Notes: generated by a model not told the origin, from the sequence alone. Positions 33,571 through 43,198 are shown, counted from the first letter of the stretch. The stretch: DNA of 48,296 bases from CAZJRQ01 sp964548535 (GCA_964548535.1 CAZJRQ010000018.1:1-48296); one strand, 5' to 3'. Numbers and translations: made by a program.

Positions 33571-34428
33571 ATGAAAAAATCAGTTGTTTTAGCTTCATTA
33601 GTATTAGGTGTTTCTGCTTTGTCTGGCTGTATTAATTATGGAAATAATTATGCTAAGGAATATGATGATTTTTTGTCATACTCTTTCGGCAAGGATTATA
33701 AAATTGAGCAGGTCGAAAAGGATATTGAAAAAAGTGAATATCTTGATGACTATGAATTTGCTTACACCAAATGGTTAGTTTCATACACTGATAAAAATGG
33801 CAAGAGCAGAGAAGCTGAGCTTGTAAGTGAAGAATATGAAGATAATTACGATAATCAAATGGATAAATCTAAGATTGCATATTTTGTTAGAGAACAGCAG
33901 GCGAATATTTGTCTTGATGAATTAAATGAAAAGATAATTTCAAAGTATTTTGATTATAAGGTTGAAAAAGACTGGATTATGACCACAAACGATGATTATA
34001 CACTTATGGTTATGCCAAGTTTTTATGCTTCAATTCCTGCTGTACTTTATAATGATTTTTCTGAAATTGAACAAATGATTTCTCCGACTTCGGGTATTAA
34101 GGTTTGTGAATCAACTGCAGAAACGTTTTTAAAAGATAAGACTATGGGACTTTATATTGCAGTTATTACTGATAAAAAAGACAAGCTTGATGATTATTAT
34201 AAAAAATTGGACGCTATGGCTAAGGAAATTGATGAGTATGTAGGCGGTACGACTAATACGCAATATTGCCTAAAATACAAACAAGGAATAACGAATGATA
34301 GCAAAAATGTATATGTAAGGACTACTATTGACGGTAAGCTGGGTTTGAATGGTAAAGATTTTAATAAGGGCGTAAATGTACTGTCTCTTACAGAATTTTT
34401 AGATGCTATTGTTGATATTAATAGGTAG
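33571..34428 (+). CDS. Lipoprotein of unknown function
   Basis: This 285-residue protein has a signal peptide with lipobox ALSGC near residue 20. The mature part is acidic and Lys/Tyr/Asp rich, with mixed helix and strand, and matches no family I know. ATG 33571 has ACAGGGGTG upstream, so the reading from 33562 is not needed. It lies between ribF and gltX with separate spacing on both sides, so its link to either is unclear. Confidence 0.75.
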   Translation: MKKSVVLASLVLGVSALSGCINYGNNYAKEYDDFLSYSFGKDYKIEQVEKDIEKSEYLDDYEFAYTKWLVSYTDKNGKSREAELVSEEYEDNYDNQMDKSKIAYFVREQQANICLDELNEKIISKYFDYKVEKDWIMTTNDDYTLMVMPSFYASIPAVLYNDFSEIEQMISPTSGIKVCESTAETFLKDKTMGLYIAVITDKKDKLDDYYKKLDAMAKEIDEYVGGTTNTQYCLKYKQGITNDSKNVYVRTTIDGKLGLNGKDFNKGVNVLSLTEFLDAIVDINR

Positions 34429-34500
34429 CTTTTAAGCATTTATAATATAATTTTTATATGTATAAGATTAACATAAATTAATTTGAAAGGATAGATTTAC

Positions 34501-35955
34501 ATGAACAAAGTAAGAACAAGATTTGCACCATCTCCAACTGGATATATGCATATTGGTAATTTGAGAACTGCTCTTTTTACTTATATTATTGCAAAGAAAA
34601 ATAACGGAGATTTTATTTTAAGAATTGAAGATACTGACCAAAAGAGATACGTTGAGGGTGCTACTGAGGTTATTTATTCAACTCTTAAAAAATGCGGTCT
34701 TAATTGGGACGAGGGTCCTGATGTTGGCGGCGATTATGGTCCTTATGTTCAGTCTGAAAGAATGGGTATGTTTAAGGATTACGCTTTGCAGCTTGTTGAA
34801 AAAGGTGAGGCTTACTATTGTTTTTGTGACAAAGAGCGTTTAGACGAGGTTAAGGCTATTCAAGAGGCTTCTGGAATTATGCCTATGTACGACCGTCATT
34901 GTCGCAATCTATCCGCTGAAGAGGTGCAGGAAAAGCTTGACGCTGGTATTCCTTACGTAATTCGTCAGAAAGTTCCTTTGGACGGCGAAATTTCATTCCA
35001 TGATGAGCTTTATGGTGACATCACTGTGCCTTGTTCTACTCTTGACGATCAGATTTTGATTAAGACTGACGGAATGCCTACTTACAACTTTGCTAACGTT
35101 GTTGACGATCATCTTATGGAGATTACTCATGTTGTTCGCGGTAATGAATATCTTGCGTCATCACCTAAGTATAATCTGCTTTACAGAGCTTTCGGCTGGC
35201 AAGTTCCTAAGTATATTCACGTTGAGCATATCATGAAGGACAAGCAGAACAAGCTTTCAAAGCGTGACGGTGACGCTTCTTTTGAAGACCTTATCGAAAA
35301 GGGATTTTTGACTGAGGCTGTTGTAAATTACATCGCTTTGCTTGGCTGGGCTCCTAAGGGTGAGGAGGAAATTTTTACTCTTGATGAGCTTATTCAAGAG
35401 TTTGACATTAATGGTCTTTCAAAATCTCCTGCTATTTTTGACCCTCTAAAGCTTAAGGCTATTAATGCTAAGTATATTAAAAAGCTTACTGCTGAGGAGT
35501 TTGCTGGGTATGCTGTACCTTACATCAATCAGGTTATTAAGCGTGAAGATGTTGATATAAACCGCATTTGTGCGCTTTTACAGGATAGAACTGAAGTATT
35601 TACTGATATTCCTTCAGCTATTGATTTTGTTGAGGCTTTGCCTGAATATGACAACGCACTTTACTGTCACAAGAAGATGAAAACTAATGAGGAAAATTCT
35701 CTTGAGTCGCTAAATGCTATTCTTCCAGTTTTGGAGGCTATTGATGAGTCTGACTGGACTGAGGAAAAAATTCACGAGGATTTGTTTAAGCTTATTGGTG
35801 AGCTTGGTGTTAAGAACGGTTTAATTCTTTGGCCTTTACGCGTTGCTGTTTCCGGAAAATCATTTACTCCTGGCGGCGGAATCGAAATCTGCGGAATTAT
35901 CGGCAAGGAAGATTCTATTGCTAGAATAAAGAAAGGTATTGAAAAGCTTTCGTAA
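34501..35955 (+). CDS. gltX: Glutamate--tRNA ligase
   Basis: GltX charges tRNA-Glu (and in many Firmicutes tRNA-Gln for amidation). The 484-residue class I synthetase has the HIGH-type motif FAPSPTGYMHIGNLRTALF, FILRIEDTDQKRY, and the KMSKS-type motif KLSKRDGDAS. The anticodon-binding C-terminus includes ILWPLRVAVSGKSFTPGG. It starts at ATG after GAAAGGATAG. No gatCAB genes are visible in the window to judge misacylation. Confidence 0.97.
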   Translation: MNKVRTRFAPSPTGYMHIGNLRTALFTYIIAKKNNGDFILRIEDTDQKRYVEGATEVIYSTLKKCGLNWDEGPDVGGDYGPYVQSERMGMFKDYALQLVEKGEAYYCFCDKERLDEVKAIQEASGIMPMYDRHCRNLSAEEVQEKLDAGIPYVIRQKVPLDGEISFHDELYGDITVPCSTLDDQILIKTDGMPTYNFANVVDDHLMEITHVVRGNEYLASSPKYNLLYRAFGWQVPKYIHVEHIMKDKQNKLSKRDGDASFEDLIEKGFLTEAVVNYIALLGWAPKGEEEIFTLDELIQEFDINGLSKSPAIFDPLKLKAINAKYIKKLTAEEFAGYAVPYINQVIKREDVDINRICALLQDRTEVFTDIPSAIDFVEALPEYDNALYCHKKMKTNEENSLESLNAILPVLEAIDESDWTEEKIHEDLFKLIGELGVKNGLILWPLRVAVSGKSFTPGGGIEICGIIGKEDSIARIKKGIEKLS

Positions 35956-36043
35956 AATCGTCACTTTTTTATCACAGAAAATTGCTATAATTTTTGTGAT
36001 TTAGTGCGTAATGCTTGTTTGATTTAAACAAATTTTAATAAGT

Positions 36044-36096
36044 CAACCTAGAACAGCATATGCAAACGTTAGGCATGAGTTGTGCTAGGTTGTTTT
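36044..36096 (+). terminator. Structured terminator downstream of gltX
   Basis: CAACCTAGAACA (36044-36055) pairs with TGTGCTAGGTTG (36081-36092) with one mismatch. The 25-nt loop can itself pair through ATGC/GCAT, and a short TTTT follows. It is longer than a simple terminator and could be a structured 3' end. It lies before the ABC cluster, whose own promoter I could not assign. Confidence 0.6.
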
Positions 36097-36138
36097 AATC
36101 ATACAGGTATAAAATGATCCTTAAAGGAGGAAATTTTA

Positions 36139-37116
36139 ATGATTGAAGTGCAGAATTTATCTAAGCACTACGGAGATAAAAAGGCTGTAAATAACATATC
36201 ATTTGTGGCAAATGAGGGTGAAATTCTCGGATTTTTAGGACCAAACGGTGCTGGAAAATCAACTACAATGAATATTTTGACAGGCTATATTTCTTCGACT
36301 GATGGAAAGGCCCTTATTGACGGAATTGACATTTTGGAAAATCCTATTAAGGCTAAGGCTAACATTGGATATTTACCCGAACAGCCACCGCTTTATATGG
36401 ATATGACAGTTAAGGAATATCTTAATTTTATATATGATTTGAAAAAATGCAAGATGCCTAGAGTTTCTCACTTAAAGGATATTTGCAATCTTGTTAAAAT
36501 TGAAGATGTTTATAATAGAATTATAAAGAATCTTTCAAAGGGTTACAAGCAGAGAATTGGGCTTGCTCAGGCTTTGGTTGGAAATCCTAGTGTACTTATT
36601 TTGGACGAACCTACTGTTGGTTTAGATCCTAAGCAGATTATTGAAATTCGTTCGCTTATCAAAAAACTAGGCAAAAAGCATACTGTTATTTTGTCTACAC
36701 ATATTCTTTCTGAGGTTCAGGCTGTTTGCGATAAAATTGTTGTTATTAACAAGGGCCAGATTGTTGCTGACGATACTAAGGAGAATATCTCTAACACTAT
36801 TTCTGGTGACCACAAGCTTTTTGCTAAAATTGAAGGACCTAAAAAGGATGTTATAAAGGCTATTAAGGGGATTAAGGGTGTAATTTCCTGCGAGGCTGAT
36901 TTTGGAAATGATGATGACGTTTGGGAATACAAAATTGAGTCTAAGGAAAGTGTTGATGTTAGACGTGATTTGTTTACGGCTGTTGCAAAAAACGGCTGGT
37001 ATATTTTAGAGCTTAAATCATCTGAGCTTTCACTTGAAGATATATTTATTAAACTTACTATGGGTGAGGATTTTTCAAAGGATAAGTCAAAGAAAAAAAG
37101 CGGAGGTGACAAATAA
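36139..37116 (+). CDS. ABC transporter ATP-binding protein, GldA-like
   Basis: This 325-residue ATPase energises the neighbouring ABC-2 permease. Walker A is GPNGAGKST (34-42), the signature is LSKGYKQRIGLAQ, Walker B is VLILDEPTVGLDP, and a switch histidine is in ILSTHILSE. The C-terminal region resembles GldA-like ATPases. Its AAAGGAGG site is strong. The TAA overlaps the permease ATG by one base. Confidence 0.93.
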   Translation: MIEVQNLSKHYGDKKAVNNISFVANEGEILGFLGPNGAGKSTTMNILTGYISSTDGKALIDGIDILENPIKAKANIGYLPEQPPLYMDMTVKEYLNFIYDLKKCKMPRVSHLKDICNLVKIEDVYNRIIKNLSKGYKQRIGLAQALVGNPSVLILDEPTVGLDPKQIIEIRSLIKKLGKKHTVILSTHILSEVQAVCDKIVVINKGQIVADDTKENISNTISGDHKLFAKIEGPKKDVIKAIKGIKGVISCEADFGNDDDVWEYKIESKESVDVRRDLFTAVAKNGWYILELKSSELSLEDIFIKLTMGEDFSKDKSKKKSGGDK

Positions 37117-37820
37117 TGGGGGCTGTTTTTAGACGTGAGGTGCTTTCATTTTTTACTACACCTATCGGATATATTTTTCTAGCGGCATTTTATGCTTGCT
37201 CGGCTGTTAGTTTTTCTAACAACTCACTTCAATACGGAAATACTCAGCTTAACGCGGTTTTTCTTGATTTGATGATTATTCTTATTGTTCTTATTCCAAT
37301 TTTGACCATGAGGTCTTTGTCGGAAGAAAAGAAAAATAAGACGGACCAATGCTTGCTTACTGCACCTGTTACTTTGGGCGGTATTGTTGTTGGCAAGTTT
37401 TTGGCATCATTCTTGATTTATATTTTGGGTGTTTTGATTACTTTGGTTTATGCTATAGTTGTTTCAGCTTATGCTAGCCCTGACTGGAACGTTGTTTTGG
37501 GTAATATTGTCGGTCTTGTTTTGCTTGGCTCGGCTTTTATTGCTATCGGAATGTTCTGTTCTTCACTTACTGAAAATCAGGTGGTTTCTGCTGTAATCAG
37601 CTTTATTGTTATGACTATGCTATACTTGTTTTCAACAATTGGCTCGCTGATTCCTGTTGAATTTATTTCAAACATTTTTTCAAAGTTATCATTCCTTGAA
37701 AGATATTATGGATTTACTTTCGGACTTTTTAACTTTTCAAATGTTTTGTTCTTTATAAGCGTAACTGTAGTATTCCTGTTCTTATCTGTCAGGGTGCTTG
37801 AAAAACGCCGTTGGGCTTGA
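37116..37820 (+). CDS. ABC-2 type permease, GldF-like
   Basis: This 234-residue membrane protein has about six transmembrane segments, starting near FFTTPIGYIFLAAFYACS. The segment ILTMRSLSEEKKNKTDQ is typical of GldF-like ABC-2 permeases. It is translationally coupled to the ATPase, and only short spacing separates it from the GldG-like gene. Substrate is unknown. Confidence 0.88.
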   Translation: MGAVFRREVLSFFTTPIGYIFLAAFYACSAVSFSNNSLQYGNTQLNAVFLDLMIILIVLIPILTMRSLSEEKKNKTDQCLLTAPVTLGGIVVGKFLASFLIYILGVLITLVYAIVVSAYASPDWNVVLGNIVGLVLLGSAFIAIGMFCSSLTENQVVSAVISFIVMTMLYLFSTIGSLIPVEFISNIFSKLSFLERYYGFTFGLFNFSNVLFFISVTVVFLFLSVRVLEKRRWA

Positions 37821-37835
37821 TTGGAGGGATTATCT

Positions 37836-39545
37836 ATGAGTAAAAATCAAGAAAATAATGAGAAATTGGAAAATCAGAATATTTCTGAAGAGAATACTAC
37901 TGAAAAGATATCCACTCCTGCAAAAGATTTGCTAAATGAAGTTGTGGCTAATCAGAAAAAACCGGATGAGGATTCTGATAAAAAAGAGAAGGTTAAAAAA
38001 CCGCATAAAAAGCTTAAACACAGCGTTATGTCGATTATATTGACTGTTGTTTTCGTTGCTGTTATTGTGCTTGTAAACGTGGTTGCTACTGCTCTTTTTG
38101 AAAAATATCCTATTACTGTTGACCTTACTAATGACAAGGTTTATTCGATTTCAGAGGAGTCTGAAAAATATGTTAAGGATATTGATACTGATGTTTTAAT
38201 TACTGTTTTTGCTACTGAGGAAGCCTTTTCAAACATTGCATATTTAAATACTTTTTCAAAGCAGGCTCTTGAAGTAATGAAAAAATACAGTCAGTATAAT
38301 GATAAAATTTCTTATAGATTTGTCGATATTGATTCTAATCCTGATGTTGTGGCTGAATATTCTTCAGACTCAATTAGTCAGTTTGATATTATTGTTGAAA
38401 CAAATCCTACTAGCGATGTCAAGAGAACTAGAAAAATCACTATGACTGATTTGGTTGAAGTCCCTGATGATTACATGGAATATTTAGCTCAATATGGTAT
38501 TTCTAACATCAAGACAGCTTCTGAGCAGGCTGGCGGTGCTATTAATCTTTTGCAGAGCATGATTTACACAGGTTACAGTATTGAAAGTTCAACAGCTGAC
38601 CAGGCTTTTGTATCTGCTTTTATGGCTGTTACGGATCCTAATCCTGTTAATGTTACTATTTTGACAGGCAGAAATGAGGCATCGACTCTTACTTATTTGC
38701 AGTCGCTTTTTGAGGCAAACGGATATATTGTAAACACTGTTGATATCACTAAGGAAGAAATTCCTGAGGATACTAGTGTTGCGGTTATGCCGGCTCCGGC
38801 TACTGATTATCTTGATACTGAGATTAAAAAAGTTGATGAATACTTGAACAATAATGGTGATTTGGGCAAGCAGTTAGTTTATGCTGGTTCGATTACGCAG
38901 GGTAAGACTCCTAATATTGACGAATTTTTGGCTGAATATGGTATTGAGATTGGTGAGGGTATTGTTTGTGAGGAAAACTCAAACTACTATTATCAGTACC
39001 CATATTACGCGTTTACAAATGATATTTCTGACACATTTACTCAGGATTTGGATATAAAGAATTCTGTATTTTTAAACTACGCATCTCGTCCAGTAAATAT
39101 TTTGTTTGATGAGAAGGGTCAGATTAAAACAGTGGCCTATATTAAATCAACTGAAAGTGCCTATGTTGCTGACGCTACTACATCGGCGCTTGAAAAGATT
39201 GGCAAGGGTCAGCAGAATTATGCTGTAGTTTCTTCAAAGGCTGCTTTTCTTGATGACGGTGGTGCTAATTACAGCAATGTTATTGTATTTGGTGCGGTTG
39301 AATCGCTTTCAGATCAAGCTTTGAGCTATTCACAGTTCCAAAACAGAGAATATGTTCTTAGTCTTTTGAATGGAATTACTCACAAAACTGACGGTATTAC
39401 AATTACTCCTAAGGTAATTAAGGCAAATGTTTTTGATATTACTTCAAAGCAGAAAAGTGTTCTTAACTGGACATTTATAGGTATTATTCCTGTTGTTACA
39501 CTTATTATCGGCGGAGTTGTTTGGTTGAGAAGAAAGAATAGATAG
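37836..39545 (+). CDS. GldG-like ABC transporter accessory membrane protein
   Basis: This 569-residue protein has a charged N-terminal cytoplasmic part (about 1-60), one membrane helix (about 65-95), a large exported domain, and a C-terminal membrane helix (VLNWTFIGIIPVVTLIIGG). The exported part begins with DLTNDKVYSISEESEKYVKD, typical of the GldG/Gtr1-like family, formerly DUF4350-type. ATG 37836 follows GGAGGG by seven bases. In Clostridia these genes form an ABC system of unknown substrate; gliding motility is not implied. Confidence 0.85.
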   Translation: MSKNQENNEKLENQNISEENTTEKISTPAKDLLNEVVANQKKPDEDSDKKEKVKKPHKKLKHSVMSIILTVVFVAVIVLVNVVATALFEKYPITVDLTNDKVYSISEESEKYVKDIDTDVLITVFATEEAFSNIAYLNTFSKQALEVMKKYSQYNDKISYRFVDIDSNPDVVAEYSSDSISQFDIIVETNPTSDVKRTRKITMTDLVEVPDDYMEYLAQYGISNIKTASEQAGGAINLLQSMIYTGYSIESSTADQAFVSAFMAVTDPNPVNVTILTGRNEASTLTYLQSLFEANGYIVNTVDITKEEIPEDTSVAVMPAPATDYLDTEIKKVDEYLNNNGDLGKQLVYAGSITQGKTPNIDEFLAEYGIEIGEGIVCEENSNYYYQYPYYAFTNDISDTFTQDLDIKNSVFLNYASRPVNILFDEKGQIKTVAYIKSTESAYVADATTSALEKIGKGQQNYAVVSSKAAFLDDGGANYSNVIVFGAVESLSDQALSYSQFQNREYVLSLLNGITHKTDGITITPKVIKANVFDITSKQKSVLNWTFIGIIPVVTLIIGGVVWLRRKNR

Positions 39546-39554
39546 AGGTTTTTT

Positions 39555-41036
39555 ATGAACGGGAAAATTGCAGGTATTGTGGCTTGTAGTGTTCTTATTG
39601 TCGGGCTGACTGGTGCACTTTTAGTCTTAAAGAATGAGGATAAGAATAGTGTTTTAGATTCTGATGTTGAAAGCTCTGCGGTTGATGTTGATACTGATGA
39701 TGAGCATGATGATGAGAAACTGCTTATTGACACTACTAGCACAAATATTGACAACATTGTTGTGACAAACAAATATGGTGAGTACACGTTCTATAAACCG
39801 ACGTCTGGCAAGGAAAGCTGGAAGATTAAGGAGCTTGATGGGATAAATCTGACTTCAAATCTGCTATCTGGGCTGGCTGAAAATGTTGCTCAGTTTGAGA
39901 CTTACAAGACTGTTGAGGAGAACGCATCTGACCTAGCTAAGTATGGTCTTGACGAGCCTGAGGGGCAGTTTACGGTTACTTTTAGAAATGGTGAGACGTG
40001 TACATTCTTAGTTGGAAACACCTCAACTAAGGAGAGATACAGATATATTTGTGAGAGCGGTAAAAATGATGTTTACATGATTCTTGAATCAAGGGTTTCA
40101 TATTTTATTGAGCCTAAAGAGAATTTTATCAGCACAACTTTGATTGCAACTCCTGATACTTCAGATGAGCCTGAATATGGCAAAATGGTTGTTAAGAGAA
40201 AAGATTTAGACTACACTCTAGAGTTTGAGAACGATCCTTATGATCGTGAGGATATGGTTTCAGCTCAGGTTATGACCGAGCCGATTTTTGCGTATCTAAA
40301 CGTGTCGGTTTCAACTGATGTTACTCACGGTTTGTGGGGACTTACGGCATCATCTGCTGTGCAGATTTTCCCTACTGATGAGGATTTCAAAAAATATGGT
40401 CTTGACAAACCTTCCACAACTGTTACTCTAAAGGGTGACGGATATGACTACAAGCTTTTGATTGGCAACAGCATTATGACAAAGGACGATGAGGGTAATG
40501 ATACAACAGAAATTGGGTCTTACTACTGCTATCTAACTGGCGTTGATGGTGTTGATTGCATTTATGAAATTTCCGCTGCGAACCTGCCTTGGGCTACTGT
40601 TGAGCCTGGTGATTTGGTTACAAACATGATGACAACAAATAATATCATGGACGTTTCTCAGATTAAGGTTAAGAGCGATGATGTTGATGTTACTTTTGAC
40701 ATTAAGTCGGACGGAGAAAAGGTTATTGACTCTGTTAAACTGAATGACAAGGACGTTGTTGTAAGCGATTTTCAAGATTTGTACAGATATTTGCTGACTT
40801 GTCCTACTGGTGAGGTTTATTTTGATGAGCCTAATGGTGAGAGTACTATGACTATAGATATTGTATGCTCTGACGGGACTACCGACAAGATTGAATTCTT
40901 CAAAGACAGTTCAAGGAGGCTTGTTGTTAAGCTTAATGGAAGAACTTCGTTTAGGATTCAGAGTAAGTGGGTTGACCAATTTGTCAAGAATATTGAAAAC
41001 TTGGAAAATGGAAAAAGTATAGTTTCGACTTACTAG
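39555..41036 (+). CDS. DUF4340-domain membrane-anchored protein
   Basis: This 493-residue protein has an N-terminal membrane anchor (about 3-25), an acidic linker and an exported DUF4340-type repeat domain. Units such as LAKYGLDEPEGQFTVTFRNG and KYGLDKPSTTVTLKGDGYDY are the repeated form of this family. It follows the GldG-like gene by nine bases. DUF4340 proteins commonly pair with GldA/F/G-like ABC systems; the shared function is unknown. Confidence 0.88.
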   Translation: MNGKIAGIVACSVLIVGLTGALLVLKNEDKNSVLDSDVESSAVDVDTDDEHDDEKLLIDTTSTNIDNIVVTNKYGEYTFYKPTSGKESWKIKELDGINLTSNLLSGLAENVAQFETYKTVEENASDLAKYGLDEPEGQFTVTFRNGETCTFLVGNTSTKERYRYICESGKNDVYMILESRVSYFIEPKENFISTTLIATPDTSDEPEYGKMVVKRKDLDYTLEFENDPYDREDMVSAQVMTEPIFAYLNVSVSTDVTHGLWGLTASSAVQIFPTDEDFKKYGLDKPSTTVTLKGDGYDYKLLIGNSIMTKDDEGNDTTEIGSYYCYLTGVDGVDCIYEISAANLPWATVEPGDLVTNMMTTNNIMDVSQIKVKSDDVDVTFDIKSDGEKVIDSVKLNDKDVVVSDFQDLYRYLLTCPTGEVYFDEPNGESTMTIDIVCSDGTTDKIEFFKDSSRRLVVKLNGRTSFRIQSKWVDQFVKNIENLENGKSIVSTY

Positions 41037-41184
41037 ATTCGACAATTTGTGCGCTTGGCTTTTGATATAATCTTAATTGCGGTTGTTTAGAGATAGGTTT
41101 TCTTAAGGAATTAATAATAATATTTTTAAGAAAAAAGAATTGAATATATTTACAAAAAGACTATACAAATAGCTAAAAATATGC

Positions 41185-41190
41185 TATAAT
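41185..41190 (+). promoter_or_regulatory. Extended -10 promoter of the small unknown gene
   Basis: TATAAT (41185-41190) is preceded by TGC, an extended -10 element. The -35 region is poor (TATACA at a 17-base spacing). It lies about 75 bases before the ATG at 41265. Confidence 0.6.
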
Positions 41191-41264
41191 TGTTAATGGT
41201 AAGTTAAAATACTAGAATACGATAAAATGATATATATGATATAATTTAATAAGGAGGAGATTAG

Positions 41265-41546
41265 ATGACACAGACAAAAACTGGATTCTTTACTTATAAA
41301 GGGATGCCGCTTGTGAGAAAAGGCAACACTATTTATTTTGGTAATATGTATGATGAATTCGTTGTTATGATTGAGATTTTGGGAACAGAAAAACATGGTG
41401 AAATTGAGGTTGCAAACAAGGTGATTTTGAGAAAAATGGCAACTGATATTACACTTCCGCCAAACAAGCAGATTGTCAACAAGGCTGAGAAGAAGAGTCT
41501 TTATGAGGCACTGGATTTAGCTTGTGCATGGCTAAAGGTTTCTTAA
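41265..41546 (+). CDS. Small conserved-looking protein of unknown function
   Basis: This 93-residue protein is soluble, with a beta-rich first half (GFFTYKGMPLVRKGNTIYFG, EFVVMIEILGTEKHG) and a helical end (KKSLYEALDLACAWLKVS). AAGGAGGAG is an excellent site, and the gene has its own promoter and strong terminator. It contains a short motif MATDITLPPNKQIVNKAEKK that I do not recognise. Function unknown; a role needing steady expression is inferred from its signals. Confidence 0.7.
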   Translation: MTQTKTGFFTYKGMPLVRKGNTIYFGNMYDEFVVMIEILGTEKHGEIEVANKVILRKMATDITLPPNKQIVNKAEKKSLYEALDLACAWLKVS

Positions 41547-41557
41547 TTAAATAATTT

Positions 41558-41594
41558 AAGGGTACTGCTGATTTTATTGGCAGTACCCTTTTTT
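41558..41594 (+). terminator. Strong intrinsic terminator after the small unknown gene
   Basis: AAGGGTACTGC (41558-41568) pairs perfectly with GCAGTACCCTT (41580-41590), with an 11-nt loop and a run of T to 41594. Confidence 0.95.
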
Positions 41595-41632
41595 GTTGTT
41601 TGTACATTGAAAGGTTTGATCGGTAAATAAAA

Positions 41633-41660
41633 AATGCACCCTCAGATTTGAGAGTGCATT
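41633..41660 (-). terminator. Terminator of the CbiB-like gene
   Basis: On the minus strand AATGCAC-T-CTC (41650-41660) pairs with GAG-G-GTGCATT (41633-41643) with one mismatch, then TTTTTATTT follows. It ends the CbiB-like transcript. Confidence 0.85.
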
Positions 41661-41695
41661 GCGTTTTGAAAAATATAGAATGTATTGAATTTCTA

Positions 41696-42667
41696 CTAGA
41701 AAAAGAAAATAAAAACTGCTCTTATTAGAGAAAATAAAACAAGTGATGAGAAAACGGTACCTGACAATAGCTGCGCTGACCAATAAATATCATTTGGCTG
41801 ACAGTCCTTAATTTGTTCGCCGATTGCTCTTGTTTTAAACAATTCATTTTCTTTATATGTTTCGTCAGTAAGCTCTATTCCTAAAGCACCAGCCATTATT
41901 GCTCGACATGGCGCAAGATTTTTTCTTGTATGTTTTTTACGGTCACGGTTGTATATTTTCTTGCAGTTTTTAGCATCAAGTGATAGGAATTTTACATTAA
42001 GTTTAAGTATGAATGCACAAATTTTCGCCGGGATAAAGTTTAGCACATTCCACAAATCTCTAGCTGGTTTTCCAAAATCTAAATAGTCGATATTTAACAC
42101 TGAAAATCGCTTGTTTAGAATTGATATACAGCGATAAAATAATCCGCCGAAGCCACCCGCAATTGCCATGAAAAACAAAGTTCCTACGCCGTTGTCGGCT
42201 GTATAATCAGCAGCACACTCGACAGATTTTTTTATAGCAAAATCCTGTGTAAGCTCTTCATAATCATTCCCTGTAAGCTTTTTTAAAGTTTTTTCAGTTC
42301 TCATAGTATTGCCTGAACGAACGGTTCTAAAAAGTCTATTTAAATCATCACGAACATCGCGAATTGAAAATGCCGCCCAGCAGAAAAAACAATCAAAAAT
42401 AAACCCTGCCACAGGATAAAGCTTGTATCCTAAAATTATTAACGCAAGTGGGATTACAGCAAATATAACGACTGTGAAAAATACAAGCACTCCGCCTGAC
42501 ATTCTTTGAGCCTCTGGAGAATCCTCATAGTATTTTCTAAGGGTTTTTTCAATTTTTTGTGCAAAGGATGAAACCAGTTTTTCAATATTTGCAAAGCCTT
42601 TGGGTGAACCAAAAATCATATTTAGAATATATCCAGCAATCATTGCGACGACGGTGTTTAAAATCAT
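41696..42667 (-). CDS. CbiB/CobD-like integral membrane protein (divergent)
   Basis: This 323-residue protein has several membrane helices and the layout of CbiB (adenosylcobinamide-phosphate synthase). AGYILNMIFGSPKGFANIEK at the start and KPARDLWNVLNFIPAKI and MAGALGIEL near the end match that family. The central family motif, usually like VESLAENTVDG, reads VECAADYTADNGVGTLFF here, so an active-site stretch is changed. ATG 42667 has AAAGGA eight bases upstream; the longer ORF start at 42781 is rejected. No other cobalamin gene is in the window. It may be a salvage enzyme or a repurposed relative. Confidence 0.75.
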   Translation of the reverse strand: MILNTVVAMIAGYILNMIFGSPKGFANIEKLVSSFAQKIEKTLRKYYEDSPEAQRMSGGVLVFFTVVIFAVIPLALIILGYKLYPVAGFIFDCFFCWAAFSIRDVRDDLNRLFRTVRSGNTMRTEKTLKKLTGNDYEELTQDFAIKKSVECAADYTADNGVGTLFFMAIAGGFGGLFYRCISILNKRFSVLNIDYLDFGKPARDLWNVLNFIPAKICAFILKLNVKFLSLDAKNCKKIYNRDRKKHTRKNLAPCRAIMAGALGIELTDETYKENELFKTRAIGEQIKDCQPNDIYWSAQLLSGTVFSSLVLFSLIRAVFIFFF

Positions 42668-42854
42668 TTTGAAAGTCCTTTCAATTACAAGTAGTGTTGA
42701 TTTCATTATATCATAATTATGAATAATATTCAAGTAAAATTGCGAAAAGTTTTGTACAATTTCGACTTGAAATTGATACATTTTGTATAACTTATGGATT
42801 TAACAATCAGCATAGAAATTTAGGGTGTTATTTTACAAAATATAGCCTAAACAG

Positions 42855-42884
42855 TAATATTTACAGCTGGGTTTTGCATATATA
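42855..42884 (+). promoter_or_regulatory. Candidate sigma-E promoter of yabP
   Basis: TAATATT (42855-42861) fits the sigma-E -35 form, and after 15 bases CATATATA (42877-42884) partly fits the -10 CATACAHT. The same stretch can be read as sigma-A (TTTACA, 17 bases, TATTAT). In B. subtilis yabP is a sigma-E gene. Confidence 0.5.
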
Positions 42885-42916
42885 TTATAAAAACAAAATT
42901 TTAGGGAGGTATTTAT

Positions 42917-43189
42917 ATGTCTGAAATTCAAGGCAAACACAATGCCATTTTAGAAAATCGTTCGCATCTTGTTTTATCTGGTGTTACTGACGTTGACAGC
43001 TTTAGTGCAGATGAAATTTCGCTTTTTACTCAGCTTGGCGAGTTAACAATTAAAGGAAGTAATTTACACATCAATGAAATGAGTGTCGAAAACGGTGACT
43101 TATCTGTTGAAGGAGATATTTCTGTACTTATTTATGGTGATAAAAACAGGAAAAAGAAATTGTCCGCAATCGGTAAGATTTTTAAGTGA
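42917..43189 (+). CDS. yabP: Sporulation protein YabP
   Basis: This 90-residue protein has the YabP-family form, with NRSHLVLSGVTDVDSFSADE followed by two short repeats ending GDKNRKKKLSAIGKIFK. YabP is made in the mother cell during sporulation and is needed for spore cortex formation. AGGGAGG precedes the ATG. It is followed at nine bases by yabQ. Its presence suggests a spore former or recent descendant. Confidence 0.9.
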   Translation: MSEIQGKHNAILENRSHLVLSGVTDVDSFSADEISLFTQLGELTIKGSNLHINEMSVENGDLSVEGDISVLIYGDKNRKKKLSAIGKIFK

Positions 43190-43198
43190 GGTGGCTAA

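Noticed and set aside
41101..41150. Terminator between the DUF4340 gene and the small gene
   Set aside because: A 9-bp stem of TTTTCTTAA and TTAAGAAAA exists, but it is AT-only, has a long loop and no T-run follows.
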